A DNA stretch of 64,000 bases, from positions 124,001 through 188,000 of the forward strand of contig NZ_FUYM01000007.1 in NCBI RefSeq assembly GCF_900167915.1. The letters run 5' to 3'. The position numbers and the translations under genes were made by a program. A model generated the notes under the pieces. It was not told the DNA's origin. It was given only the letters and a program-made list of their open reading frames with translations, and made no database searches. Within the stretch, counting starts at the first letter, position 1, and each line of letters begins with the position of its first letter. This document shows, in pieces, positions 27,059-35,962 of this stretch. The DNA is from Rhizorhabdus histidinilytica. Its GTDB lineage: Bacteria; Pseudomonadota; Alphaproteobacteria; Sphingomonadales; Sphingomonadaceae.

Positions 27059-27256
27059 GCTTCCGTTCTCCGGCTGTGATGGCCCGTCGGCCCTTCTTGC
27101 CGTTATGCCGCGCGATGTGGCCCGGAAGCATATGAACAGAGCCGCATCATCGGCGGGGCTTCCCGAATGGACCGCACGGATTCCGCGCTTGCCTAAAAAC
27201 TGACGAATCATTATTTATGGGTCCATCAAGAGGTGACTCCGTGGAGAGGATTGAGC
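27059..27256. promoter_or_regulatory. Divergent promoter region, SDR / amidohydrolase
   Basis: A 198-base non-coding gap with a locally AT-rich part at about 27194-27220. It contains AACTGACGAA at 27198-27207, a 10-mer repeated exactly at 39752-39761 in another divergent promoter region, where it forms half of a TGACG-aac-CGTCA palindrome. A shared regulator is possible. A GAGAGGA ribosome site sits before the amidohydrolase ATG. Confidence 0.4.
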
Positions 27257-28612
27257 ATGAACCTTGAAGACATGGTGATCGCGAGCGTCGACGATCATGT
27301 GATCGAGCCGCCGACGATGTTCGACCGGCATCTGTCCAAGGAGCACCGCGCGCTGGCACCGCAATATGTGACCGACGAACTGGGCAATGCCTCCTGGTGG
27401 TGGGAGCATGAGAACAAGCGCACCTTCGCCGTCGGCATCAACGCCGTGGTCGGCCGTCCCAAGGAGGAATATGGGATGGAGCCGATGAACATCGACCAGA
27501 TGCGCAAGGGCGTCTGGGATGCCGAAGCCCATATCGACGACATGAACGCGATGGGCCAGATGACCGCGCTGATGTTCCCGACCTTCGCCGGGTTCGACGG
27601 CTCCTGGTTCTGGGACGCCAAGGACAAGGAGAACACCAAGCGGGTGATGCGCGCCTATAACGACTGGCACATCGACGAATGGTGCGGGCCCTATCCGGGC
27701 CGCTACTTCCCGACCGGGCTGCTGCCGTTGTGGGACCTCGACGCCACGCTCGAGGAGATGAAGCGGCTGGTGAAGAAAGGCAGCCGATCGGTCTTCTTCC
27801 CGGCCAACCCGGCGTCGCGCAACCGCCTGCCTTCGGTCCATGATCCGGTCTGGGAGCCGATGTGGAAGCTGGCCAATGACGAGGGGATCGTCTTCAACTG
27901 CCACATCGGCACCGGCCTTGCGCCGGAGGCCAATTCCGATCTTTCGCCGATCTCCGCCTGGATCACCGCGATGCCGATGGCGATCGCCACCGACGCCGCC
28001 GACCTGCTGCACCTGAAGGCGCTGCTCCGTTATCCGAACCTGAAGTTCGCGCTGTCCGAAGGCGGCATCGGCTGGGTTCCCTACATGCTCGAACGGGCGG
28101 ACTTCACCTTTCGTCACCATGGTCCCTGGGTTCGCGTCGACTTCGGCGGCAAGCTGCCGTCGGAAGTGTTCCGCGAGCATTTCCTGACCTGCTTCATCGA
28201 CGACCATTTCGGTTGCGACAACTACAAGGCGGTCGGCGAGGACATCATCGCCTATGAATGCGACTATCCGCATTCGGACTGCACCTGGCCGCACGTAGCC
28301 GAGGACCTGTGGGACAATGTGAAGGACCTGCCGGAGACGGTGATCGACAAGATCACCCACCAGAACGCCTATCGCTTCTACGGCATCGATCCGGTCGCGC
28401 AGCTCGGCCGTGCGAACTGCACCGTCGGCGCGCTGCGCGCCAAGGCGACCCATGTCGACGTCTCGGTCCAGTCGAAAGGCGGCAAGGACGCCCGCGAATA
28501 TGCCGAGGAGGGCGCTGCGGTGACCGCCGGCAACGTCGCCAAGACCTTCGTGCCCGTGGTGACGGCCGGCGACGTGGCCGAGGGCCGCAAGCGCCGCAAG
28601 GGCCTGATCTGA
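27257..28612 (+). CDS. Amidohydrolase-2 family metal-dependent hydrolase/decarboxylase
   Basis: A 451-residue TIM-barrel protein of the amidohydrolase-2 group (ACMSD, gamma-resorcylate decarboxylase and relatives). The first metal motif is D12-x-H14 in VDDHVIEPP; a later NCHIGTG gives a barrel His and CDYPHSDCTWP supplies the Asp near the C-terminal barrel end. The family hydrolyses or decarboxylates using Zn or Mn. The chosen ATG follows GAGAGGA, with 24 bases trimmed from the longest frame. It stands alone and ends at a strong terminator. Similar amidohydrolases are common in sphingomonad catabolic islands, but the substrate is unknown. Confidence 0.84.
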   Translation: MNLEDMVIASVDDHVIEPPTMFDRHLSKEHRALAPQYVTDELGNASWWWEHENKRTFAVGINAVVGRPKEEYGMEPMNIDQMRKGVWDAEAHIDDMNAMGQMTALMFPTFAGFDGSWFWDAKDKENTKRVMRAYNDWHIDEWCGPYPGRYFPTGLLPLWDLDATLEEMKRLVKKGSRSVFFPANPASRNRLPSVHDPVWEPMWKLANDEGIVFNCHIGTGLAPEANSDLSPISAWITAMPMAIATDAADLLHLKALLRYPNLKFALSEGGIGWVPYMLERADFTFRHHGPWVRVDFGGKLPSEVFREHFLTCFIDDHFGCDNYKAVGEDIIAYECDYPHSDCTWPHVAEDLWDNVKDLPETVIDKITHQNAYRFYGIDPVAQLGRANCTVGALRAKATHVDVSVQSKGGKDAREYAEEGAAVTAGNVAKTFVPVVTAGDVAEGRKRRKGLI

Positions 28613-28636
28613 AGCCCGTAGCCATCGGGTAAACTG

Positions 28637-28670
28637 AGCCCCCGCTCGCAGGAGCGGGGGCTTTTTATTT
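28637..28670 (+). terminator. Strong Rho-independent terminator
   Basis: An 11-bp perfect stem, AGCCCCCGCTC at 28637-28647 with GAGCGGGGGCT at 28652-28662, has a four-base loop and a T-rich tail (TTTTATTT). It sits 24 bases after the amidohydrolase stop and also faces the end of the minus-strand run starting at 39719. Confidence 0.92.
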
Positions 28671-28718
28671 CTCCCCTTTCCTTTCTCCCGGCCTTCGCTG
28701 GGATAACGGGGGACGCGG

Positions 28719-29540
28719 CTACGCCCGGCCGCCGTCGACGCGGAGGTTGGCGCCGGTCGTGAAGCTGGAGAAGTCGCTGGCGAAATAGAGCGCCGCCGTG
28801 ACGATCTCGCGCGGATCGGCGACGCGCTGGCTGGCGGCGCGCAGGCGGACCTGTTCTGGATCGGCCCAGCCCTGGGCAATGTCGGTCGCGAAGGCGCCCG
28901 GCGCGATCACGTTCACGCGGACCCCCCGAGCCGCATATTCGAGCGCGATCGCGACCGACGCCGCGTTGAGCGCCGCCTTCGCGCCGGCATAGGGCGAGGT
29001 GGCCGGGCTCGGCCGGATCGCCGACAGGCTCGATACGTTGATGATGCTGCCGCCGCCCTGCTCGGCCATGCGCTTCGCGACCTTCGCGGTGAGGCGGAAG
29101 GGGCCCTTGAAGTTCACGTCCAGGATCTTGTCGAACAGCGCTTCGGACACGCTGTCGGAAGAGGGCGATGCCGGCGACATGCCGGCATTGTTGATCAGCA
29201 CGTCGATCCGGCCGAATTCGCCATAGGCCGCCTCCATCAACCGTTCGATATCGTCCCACTTGCCGACATGGCAGGCGACCGCCAGCGCACGGCGGCCCGC
29301 GCTCCGGATCTCGGCAGCCACTGCCTCGCAGGCGTCGAGCTTGCGGCTCGTGACGATCACGTCCGCGCCCGCGGCCGCGAAGCCATGGGACATGGCCCGG
29401 CCCATCCCCCGGCTGCCGCCGGTGATCAGCACCGTTTTGCCGCTCATGTCGAACAGCTTCGACGGATCGGGCAGTTCATCCGCGTCCAGTCCGTTGAAGC
29501 CGTTCCTGCCGGTGTCGATCGCCGGCTTCGGCCCGCTCAT
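28719..29540 (-). CDS. SDR-family oxidoreductase with N-terminal extension
   Basis: A 273-residue SDR whose Rossmann fold begins only at about residue 32 (FDMSGKTVLITGGSRGMG), giving a 31-residue polar N-terminal extension (KPAIDTGRNGFNGLDADELP). The serine strand INVSS and YAGAK catalytic motif are intact. The ATG overlaps the acyl-CoA dehydrogenase stop by four bases (ATGA), so the two are translationally coupled. It is the last gene of the 28.7-39.7 kb run and probably handles a hydroxyacyl or ketoacyl intermediate after the dehydrogenase step. Confidence 0.86.
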   Translation of the reverse strand: MSGPKPAIDTGRNGFNGLDADELPDPSKLFDMSGKTVLITGGSRGMGRAMSHGFAAAGADVIVTSRKLDACEAVAAEIRSAGRRALAVACHVGKWDDIERLMEAAYGEFGRIDVLINNAGMSPASPSSDSVSEALFDKILDVNFKGPFRLTAKVAKRMAEQGGGSIINVSSLSAIRPSPATSPYAGAKAALNAASVAIALEYAARGVRVNVIAPGAFATDIAQGWADPEQVRLRAASQRVADPREIVTAALYFASDFSSFTTGANLRVDGGRA

Positions 29541-30841
29541 GCGAATTCCTCCTCGCGCATCGCGATATAGCGGGCCAGCTTCTCGCGCGCCGCCGCCTCG
29601 CGGGTCGGGATATGCTCGCTGGGGAACAGGCCGGCTGCCGGCTTCGCGTCCTTCAGGATGCGCTTGGCGAGACCGATCTGGTGCACCTCGGTCGGCCCGT
29701 CGACCAGCCCCTGCGACGCCGCCTTCACCCAATAGCCGCCCAGCGGCAGCTCGTTGGAGACGCCGAGCGAGCCGTGCAGCTGGATCGCGCGGCCGACGAT
29801 GTCCTTGAGGATGCGGGGGCTCATGATCTTGACCGATCCGATGCCGATCTTGCCCGCCTCGCGATCGCCCTGGTCGATCGTCCAGGCGGCATGGAGGACG
29901 AGCAGGCGGAACTGGAGCAACTCGACATAGCTGTCCGCGATCGCGGCGAGCGTGCTCTGCTTTCCCGCCAGCGGTCCGCCCTGGGTGAAGCGGCTGACGG
30001 CGCGTTCCTTCATCATCTCATAGGCCTTTGTCGCGGCGCCCAGCGTCCGCATCGCGTGGTGGATGCGGCCGCCGCCCAGCCGCACCTGAGCGACGTGGAA
30101 GGCCCCGCCCTCCTGGCCGAGCATCGCGTCGGCCGGGACGCGGACCTTGTCATAATGGATATAGGCGTGCGCGCCCTCATCCTCATGCTCGCCCATCAGC
30201 CCGGTGTTGCGGACGATCGTGACGCCGGGCGTCTCGGCAGGGACCAGGAACATCGAGAAGCGCTCGGCGGCCGGGGCTGCTGGATCGGTCACCGCCATGA
30301 CGATGATGAACGAGGCCCAGCGCGCCTGCGACGAGAACCATTTATAACCGTCGATCACCCATTCGTCGCCGTCGCGCACGGCGCGGGTCTCGAACACGCG
30401 CGGGTCGGAGCCGCCCTGCGGCTCGGTCATCGAGAAGCAGGAGACGATCTCGCCGTCCAGCAGCGGAGCCAGATAGCGGGCTCTCTGCTCGGGCGTTCCG
30501 AACTTCGCCAATATCTCGGCATTGCCGCTGTCGGGCGCCTGGCAGCCGAAGACGCGCGGACCCCATTTGGTCGCGCCCAATATCTCGTTCATCAGCGCGA
30601 GCTGGACCTGGCCATAGCCCTGGCCGCCTAGGTCGGGGGTCAGGTGGCAGGCCCACAGGCCCTGGCGCCGCACCTCGGCCTGGAGCGGCCGGACGGCCGC
30701 CAGAGCGCGCTTGTCGGTGACGTCGAAATTATGGCCGGGTCGGTTGAAGACGAGGTCCATCGGCTCGACCTCGTCCCGGACGAACTGCTTCATCCAGTCG
30801 AGCTTCTTCTGGAACTCGGGATCCGTGGAAAAATCCCACAT
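29537..30841 (-). CDS. Acyl-CoA dehydrogenase, ACAD10/ACAD11-like
   Basis: A 434-residue FAD flavoprotein with the three-domain acyl-CoA dehydrogenase fold. CFSMTEPQGGSDPRVFETRA near residue 135 is the FAD/substrate strand, QLHGSLGVSNELPL near 354 the late helix motif, and DGPTEVH at 381-387 replaces the YEGTxQI motif of MCAD; a DGPxEVH signature is typical of the ACAD10/11 type. It lies 17 bases after an APH-type kinase gene. Together these look like a split ACAD11, whose fused form handles 4-hydroxyacyl-CoA. It should oxidise or isomerise a branched or hydroxylated acyl-CoA. Confidence 0.88.
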   Translation of the reverse strand: MWDFSTDPEFQKKLDWMKQFVRDEVEPMDLVFNRPGHNFDVTDKRALAAVRPLQAEVRRQGLWACHLTPDLGGQGYGQVQLALMNEILGATKWGPRVFGCQAPDSGNAEILAKFGTPEQRARYLAPLLDGEIVSCFSMTEPQGGSDPRVFETRAVRDGDEWVIDGYKWFSSQARWASFIIVMAVTDPAAPAAERFSMFLVPAETPGVTIVRNTGLMGEHEDEGAHAYIHYDKVRVPADAMLGQEGGAFHVAQVRLGGGRIHHAMRTLGAATKAYEMMKERAVSRFTQGGPLAGKQSTLAAIADSYVELLQFRLLVLHAAWTIDQGDREAGKIGIGSVKIMSPRILKDIVGRAIQLHGSLGVSNELPLGGYWVKAASQGLVDGPTEVHQIGLAKRILKDAKPAAGLFPSEHIPTREAAAREKLARYIAMREEEFA

Positions 30842-30858
30842 CGCTATGATCTCCTATG

Positions 30859-31899
30859 TCATGCCCTTTCGATGGTTCGCATCGCCTGGGCGATCAGGCT
30901 GGGAACACGCTCTTCAAACGCGGCGTGACGCGGGTTGTCGGACTGGCCGCGGACGTACCGCGCGAAGCTTCCCTCCAGGATCACCGCGAGGCGGAAGAGG
31001 GCGAGCGCCATGTAGAAGGGCAGGTGATCGATCGGCCGGCCGCTGCGCTCGGCATAGCGCGCGGCGGCCTCGGCGCGGCTGCGGAAGCCGCGATTCCAAT
31101 GGACGTAATGGGCCCAGGTCGGTCCGGTCGTGTCGTCGGCCCAACTGCTGAGCAGATGGCCGAGGTCGAGCAGCGGATCGCCGATCGTGGCCAATTCCCA
31201 GTCGATCACGGCGGCGACGCGGGCGGGCCGGTCGGGGGCGATCATGACGTTGGCGAAGCTGTAGTCGCCATGCATCAGCCCGGTCGTCGCCGCCGGCGGC
31301 GTGTTGGTGCGCAGCCAGTCGGTCAGCGCGTCGAGCCCGGCCAGCTCGCGGGTCTGGTTCCGGGCATATTGGGCGAGCCAGCGATCGACCTGTCGGGCAA
31401 GGAAACCGTCGGGCCTGCCGAAGCCATCGAGCCCCGCCGCGCGCCAGTCGACCCGCGCGATGCTGGCGAGCGCGTCGATCACCGAGTCGCCCAGCGCACG
31501 GCGCAGGTCGCGGTCCTCCGCGAAAGGCGCCGGCATCGGATCGCGCGGGGTGAAGCCGTCGATCCAGTCGAGCACGATGAACGGCCCGCCGATCCAGCCG
31601 GGCTCGGTGGTGCCGCCGACCAGCCGGGCGTGGGGGATGTCGGTGGTGGCGAGCGCGCGGGCGAGGCGCAGCTCGCGATCGAAATCGTGCGAGGTCCTGT
31701 CGTTGGCGGTCGCCGGCGGACGGCGAAGCGCGTAGCGGCACTCGCCACGCCGGACCAGGAAAAGGCTGTTGCTGGCGCCGCCGGACACGCGGGTCAGCGT
31801 GATCGGCAGCGACCGGCCGCCCAGCAGCGCGTCGAACCAGGGCCGCAGCGGCGCAGGATCGGCCAGCAGGCTTTCGTCGTCGAGGCGTTCGGTCAGCAT
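30859..31899 (-). CDS. APH-fold phosphotransferase, ACAD10/11 kinase-domain-like
   Basis: A 346-residue aminoglycoside-phosphotransferase-fold kinase. The catalytic loop is HGDYSFANVMI near residue 210 and the metal-binding motif is VIDWELATIGDPLLDLG about 20 residues later; an NSLFLV glycine-rich strand with preceding SGGAS opens the ATP site. These motifs are those of the kinase domain of ACAD10/11 and of the bacterial levulinate enzyme LvaA, which phosphorylate 4-hydroxyacyl-CoA. Being directly upstream of an ACAD10/11-like dehydrogenase supports that role over antibiotic resistance. It overlaps the RidA stop region by seven bases. Confidence 0.86.
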   Translation of the reverse strand: MLTERLDDESLLADPAPLRPWFDALLGGRSLPITLTRVSGGASNSLFLVRRGECRYALRRPPATANDRTSHDFDRELRLARALATTDIPHARLVGGTTEPGWIGGPFIVLDWIDGFTPRDPMPAPFAEDRDLRRALGDSVIDALASIARVDWRAAGLDGFGRPDGFLARQVDRWLAQYARNQTRELAGLDALTDWLRTNTPPAATTGLMHGDYSFANVMIAPDRPARVAAVIDWELATIGDPLLDLGHLLSSWADDTTGPTWAHYVHWNRGFRSRAEAAARYAERSGRPIDHLPFYMALALFRLAVILEGSFARYVRGQSDNPRHAAFEERVPSLIAQAMRTIERA

Positions 31900-32273
31900 A
31901 GCCGCGCCGTCACCTTGATCTCGACCATCAGCCCCGGCCGGCCGAGAGCGGTGACTTCGACCGTGGCACTGGCGGGCAGGCCGTCGCCGGCCTTGCCATA
32001 GGTCTCCATCCGGACATGGCGGGCCGCGAGCGCAGCCGGCATGTCGGTGACGAACACGGTCTGCTCGACCACATCGCCGAGGCCGGCGCCGAAATGGGCG
32101 AGCGCCTCGCCGATCTTCGCATAGGCGGCACGCATCTGCTCCGCCATGTCGGGGGACGGCTCACGGCCTTCCGCATGAGCGGTGGTGCCCGACACATAGA
32201 TGGTATCGCCCACCTTCACGGCCTGGGGAAGGCCGGGCACCGGCGGATCGCCCTGGAAGATCTCGCGGCCCAT
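31893..32273 (-). CDS. RidA/YjgF-family protein lacking the deaminase arginine
   Basis: A 126-residue Rid-family protein with VKVGDTIYVSGTT and the C-terminal VEVTALGRPGLMVEIKVTA. The imine/enamine deaminase Arg (R105 in E. coli RidA, in PxRSxVEV) is missing: the sequence reads LPASATVEV. It therefore belongs with non-deaminase Rid subfamilies, several of which act on CoA or keto compounds or as binding proteins. It overlaps the aminotransferase stop by one base and the kinase start by seven, so translation is coupled. Its link to the PLP enzyme suggests it meets an imine or keto product. Confidence 0.82.
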   Translation of the reverse strand: MGREIFQGDPPVPGLPQAVKVGDTIYVSGTTAHAEGREPSPDMAEQMRAAYAKIGEALAHFGAGLGDVVEQTVFVTDMPAALAARHVRMETYGKAGDGLPASATVEVTALGRPGLMVEIKVTARLC

Positions 32274-33574
32274 CAGCCGAGCGCCGCGACGGCGGCGAAG
32301 GCATCGTCCATGATCGCCAGCGCGGCGTCGGCCTCGGCCTCTGTCATCACCATCGGCACGTAGCAGCGGGCATTGCTGTTCATCATCAGCCCGCGGTCGA
32401 GGCAGGCCCGGAAGAAGGCGTAGCCGAGCCTGCTGTCGGAGGCCTGCTGCGCCGCAAAGCTATCGACCGGCGTCTCGCTGAAGAATATCTGGAAGAAGCT
32501 GTCGGGCCCGACGACCTGCACGGGGACACCGTACCGTGCCGCCGAGCGGGCGATGCCCTGCTTGAGCTGCCCGACGATGTGGCGCAGATGCGCATGGCCG
32601 CCAGGCCGCGCATAGATGGCGATCGCCTGCAGTGCTGCCGCCGCGCAGAGCGGATTGCCGTTCAGCGTCCCGCCGAAGAAGACCCGCGAGCCGATCGCGG
32701 GCGCGCCGGCGGGGCGCGATCCGGCGATCACGTCGGCGCGGCCGGCGATGCAGGTCATCGGCAGGCCGTTGGTCATCGCCTTGCCGAAGATCGCGACGTC
32801 GGGCGTCACGTCATAAAATTCCTGCGCTCCGCCCAGCGCCATGCGCCAGCCCGTCACCATCTCGTCAAAGACGAGAAGGATGCCCAGTTCGGCGGTGATG
32901 CGGCGGATCGCCTCCAGGAAACCGGGCACCGGCGGGACGGTGCGCTGGACGGGCTCGCAGATCAGCGCGGCGACCTCATGCGCATGGGCACGCAGATATT
33001 TCTCGGTGGTCTCCAGGTCGTTCCAAGGGACGACATAGACGAGGTCGCGGATGGCGTCGGGGATGCCGAGCGAATCCACACTGGGCACCGGATAGCCAGG
33101 CGACTGCGACCAGCCGGACATCATCGCATAGTCGTTGGTGCCGTGGAACGAGCCTTCGAACTTCATGATCTTCTGCTTGCCGGTAAAGGCCCGGCACATG
33201 CGGAAGGCGTTCATCGACGCTTCGGAGCCGGAGGGCAGGAACTTGATCTCCTCGGCGCAGGGGATGATCCGTCGCAGTGTCTCTCCCAGCTCAATCGCGC
33301 GTTCGTTGAGGACGTAGAAATGGGTGCCCTTGCGCGCCTGTTCCGCGATCGCCGCGGCGATCTCGGCATTGCCATGGCCGAGCAGCACCGCCCCGCTGCC
33401 CGCGAGCAGATCGATATAGGCATTGCCGTCGGTGTCGATCAGCCGGACGCCTTCGCCCCGCTCGATCGCGATCGTCTCCTGCGGCGGAAGGTAGAAGGCG
33501 CCCGACAGGCTGTAACCGATCACCCCCGATCGGTCGTGGATCGCAGGCCCGCTCCTGCGTGTGACGGTGCTCAT
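32273..33574 (-). CDS. Class-III PLP-dependent aminotransferase (HemL-like)
   Basis: A 433-residue class-III aminotransferase. The PLP lysine is K265 in FGKAMTNG, D237 in VFDEMVTG binds the pyridine nitrogen and GSEAS near 116 binds phosphate. Overall it resembles glutamate-1-semialdehyde aminomutase, but operon context (RidA, aldehyde dehydrogenase, kinase, acyl-CoA dehydrogenase) indicates a catabolic transaminase rather than heme synthesis. The ATG at 33574 follows GGGAGGAAAAGG. The amino donor or acceptor is not identifiable. An amine-bearing substrate for the operon is one implication. Confidence 0.87.
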   Translation of the reverse strand: MSTVTRRSGPAIHDRSGVIGYSLSGAFYLPPQETIAIERGEGVRLIDTDGNAYIDLLAGSGAVLLGHGNAEIAAAIAEQARKGTHFYVLNERAIELGETLRRIIPCAEEIKFLPSGSEASMNAFRMCRAFTGKQKIMKFEGSFHGTNDYAMMSGWSQSPGYPVPSVDSLGIPDAIRDLVYVVPWNDLETTEKYLRAHAHEVAALICEPVQRTVPPVPGFLEAIRRITAELGILLVFDEMVTGWRMALGGAQEFYDVTPDVAIFGKAMTNGLPMTCIAGRADVIAGSRPAGAPAIGSRVFFGGTLNGNPLCAAAALQAIAIYARPGGHAHLRHIVGQLKQGIARSAARYGVPVQVVGPDSFFQIFFSETPVDSFAAQQASDSRLGYAFFRACLDRGLMMNSNARCYVPMVMTEAEADAALAIMDDAFAAVAALG

Positions 33575-33639
33575 CCTTTTCCTCCCTCTTTCCGCTGCCG
33601 GCGCACAACGGCCCGGCATCTCTCGCTCGCGCTGCGCGA

Positions 33640-35115
33640 TCAGGCCGCGTGGAAGGAGATGGCGTTGGCGTTGGTGAACTCGAGCAATCCCTCGATGCCG
33701 TTCTCGCGGCCGAAGCCGGAGCGCAGGTTGCCGCCGAACGGCTCGTCGGAAAGCTGAGTGCCCGCGCCGCCGTTGATCGCGCAGCGGCCGCTGTTGATCT
33801 GCTGCGCCATCTCATAGGCGGTGCCGGCATCGTTGGTGAGGATGTAGCAGGCGAGCGCGAAGTCGCTGTCGTTCGCGATGCGGATCGCTTCCTCGTCCGT
33901 GTCATAGCCGATGACCGCCGCGATCGGCCCGAAAATCTCTTCCTGGGCGAGCCGCGAGCCATTGGCGACGTCGTCAAAGAAGGTCGGCTGAAAGAAGAAG
34001 CCCTTGGTCAAGTGGTCCGGCCGCTTGCCGCCGGTCACCAGCCTGGCGCCTTCGTCGAGGCCGATCTGCACATATTTCTCGGCGCGGTCGCGCGCCACGG
34101 CCCGGATCAGTGGGCCCATCTCCGTTCTGGGATCGGCGGGGTCGCCGACGACGACGCGCTCGGCCGCTTCCTTGAGCCGCGCGACATAGTCGGCCCGGAT
34201 CGAATTGTGGACGAGATGGCGCGTGTTGAGCGCGCAGCCCTGGCCGGCATGCGAGGAGAAGCCGCGCAGCCCGGTACTGACGGCCTTGCCGATATCGGCG
34301 TCCGGCCGCACGATCATCGCCGACTTCCCGCCCAGTTCCAGCAACAGCCGCTTCAGCGTCGGCGCGGCCTGCGCCATGATCGCGGCGCCGACCATGTCGG
34401 AGCCGGTGAAGGTCACCAGCCGCACGCGCTTGTCGGTCGTCAGCAGCTCGCCGACGTCCAACCCGCCGGTCACGACGTTGAACACGCCGTCGGGCAGGCC
34501 GGCCTCGCGCGCTATGTCGCCCAGGACCAGCGCGGAATAGGGGGTGTAGGGCGAAGGCTTGAGGACCACCGTATTGCCCATCAACAGCGCGGGCACGGAT
34601 TTCACCAGGTTGAGCATGAAGGGATAGTTGTAGGGGGTGATCACGGCGACGACCCCCACGGGATCGTAGCGGACGACGCTGGTGCCGAGCCATTTGACGC
34701 CGCCGGCCGCGGGAGTCACCTCGGGCCGGCTCAGCTTCGTGAAATCCTGCGCCGCCGCTTCCATATAATAGCGGAAATGCTTCATGCCGGTCGCCCATTG
34801 CGCGCCGTTGGCAAGCGAGACGGTGGCGCCCGCCTCGGCGATCAGGATCGCGATGATCTCATCCTTGCGATGCTCCAGCGCCTCGTAGAAGCGGCGCATA
34901 TGGGCGATGCGGTCATGCCGGGACAGGCGCCGCCACGGGCCCGAGACGAAGGCGTCGTGCGCGGCGGCGACAGCCGAGCGGGCATCGTCCACCGATCCCA
35001 CCGGCGCCTCGCCGATGACGTCCTCATTGGCCGGGTTGATGATCCTGTCGGTGCCGGCCGCGCCGGAAACGAACGCGCCGCCGATATACAGCTTGTTCTG
35101 GAGCTTCAGTGTCAT
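33640..35115 (-). CDS. NAD(P)-dependent aldehyde dehydrogenase
   Basis: A 491-residue aldehyde dehydrogenase of normal length. Catalytic residues are visible: N163 (TPYNYPF), E260 (LLLELGG) and nucleophile C294 (GQGCALNTR); FTGSDMVG near 236 is the nucleotide loop. It should oxidise an aldehyde to the acid in the cytoplasm. It lies 65 bases upstream of the aminotransferase and 36 downstream of an SDR; an alcohol, aldehyde, acid sequence across the SDR and this enzyme is a reasonable inference. Confidence 0.9.
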   Translation of the reverse strand: MTLKLQNKLYIGGAFVSGAAGTDRIINPANEDVIGEAPVGSVDDARSAVAAAHDAFVSGPWRRLSRHDRIAHMRRFYEALEHRKDEIIAILIAEAGATVSLANGAQWATGMKHFRYYMEAAAQDFTKLSRPEVTPAAGGVKWLGTSVVRYDPVGVVAVITPYNYPFMLNLVKSVPALLMGNTVVLKPSPYTPYSALVLGDIAREAGLPDGVFNVVTGGLDVGELLTTDKRVRLVTFTGSDMVGAAIMAQAAPTLKRLLLELGGKSAMIVRPDADIGKAVSTGLRGFSSHAGQGCALNTRHLVHNSIRADYVARLKEAAERVVVGDPADPRTEMGPLIRAVARDRAEKYVQIGLDEGARLVTGGKRPDHLTKGFFFQPTFFDDVANGSRLAQEEIFGPIAAVIGYDTDEEAIRIANDSDFALACYILTNDAGTAYEMAQQINSGRCAINGGAGTQLSDEPFGGNLRSGFGRENGIEGLLEFTNANAISFHAA

Positions 35116-35151
35116 GGAGTGGACGACCTTTCGGATACTGGATGAGGGGGG

Positions 35152-35952
35152 CTAGACCTTCGACGGGTCCATGGCCTCGCGCGCGGCGATGGTCTTGCTC
35201 GACGGCTGGATGCCGCGCAGCTCGATCAGGTCGACCTGCGCCTCGAAGGGCAGGGCCAGCAGGTCGGCGATCATCCCGGCGGGAATCTCGGGTTCGATCT
35301 GCGCGCCCGACTGGTGATAGAAGCCCCGGTCGCGCGCGGCGGTGCGCGCCCGCGCCCGCGCCTCGTCCGACCAGTTCCGGCTGAAGGTGCCGCGGACGTT
35401 TCCCGACCGGTAGACGGTGACGCGGATGCGGTCGTCGGCGACCTCGCCCTGCAGCCCGGCGGAGAAGGTCTCCAGCGCCGACTTGGTGGCGGCATAGAGG
35501 GTCAGGTGCGGATAGGGATGGCGCACCGATTCCGAGCTGATGTTGACGATGTCGCCGCCGCCTCGCGCGCGCATCAGCGGGATCGCCTCGCGGCAGCAGT
35601 AGAGCGGGCCCAATATGTTGACCGCGACCTCGAGCTGGACCGATGCGTCGTCCGCCTCCTCGATCGGGTTGGGCGAGGCGAGCGCCGCGTTGTTGATCAG
35701 GATGTCGAGCCCGTCGAACCGTTCCCGCACGGTCGCGAAGAGCCGGCGCACCGAGGCGGGGTCGCCGATGTCGCAGGGGATCGCCAACGCCGCCGGCCCG
35801 ATCCGCGCGGCGGCGGCGGCGAGCTCGTCCAAGTTGCGCGCCGTCAGCACGACGCTCGCGCCCTCGGCCGCAAGGCGTTCGGCGATCGAGAAGCCCATGC
35901 CGCGCGACGCGCCCGTCACCACCGCGATCCTGCCCTGCAAGCGTCCTGTCAT
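35152..35952 (-). CDS. SDR-family oxidoreductase
   Basis: A 266-residue classical SDR with TGASRGMG at 13-20, NNAA near 90, INISS-type serine strand and YAATK catalytic motif. The C-terminal half is unusual, with an arginine-rich segment SRNWSDEARARARTAARDRG and no standard MTGQ-type end, suggesting altered substrate contacts. It sits between the aldehyde dehydrogenase and the double CaiB gene with gaps of 36 and 10 bases. Confidence 0.85.
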   Translation of the reverse strand: MTGRLQGRIAVVTGASRGMGFSIAERLAAEGASVVLTARNLDELAAAAARIGPAALAIPCDIGDPASVRRLFATVRERFDGLDILINNAALASPNPIEEADDASVQLEVAVNILGPLYCCREAIPLMRARGGGDIVNISSESVRHPYPHLTLYAATKSALETFSAGLQGEVADDRIRVTVYRSGNVRGTFSRNWSDEARARARTAARDRGFYHQSGAQIEPEIPAGMIADLLALPFEAQVDLIELRGIQPSSKTIAAREAMDPSKV

Positions 35953-35962
35953 CGATCGGTCC

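Noticed and set aside
30859-31899. Antibiotic-resistance aminoglycoside phosphotransferase
   Set aside because: The fold is shared, but DWELATIGDP and the adjacent ACAD10/11-like dehydrogenase match the acyl-CoA kinase group.
32273-33574. Glutamate-1-semialdehyde aminomutase for heme synthesis
   Set aside because: Sequence type is similar, but the operon is catabolic and heme-pathway neighbours are absent.
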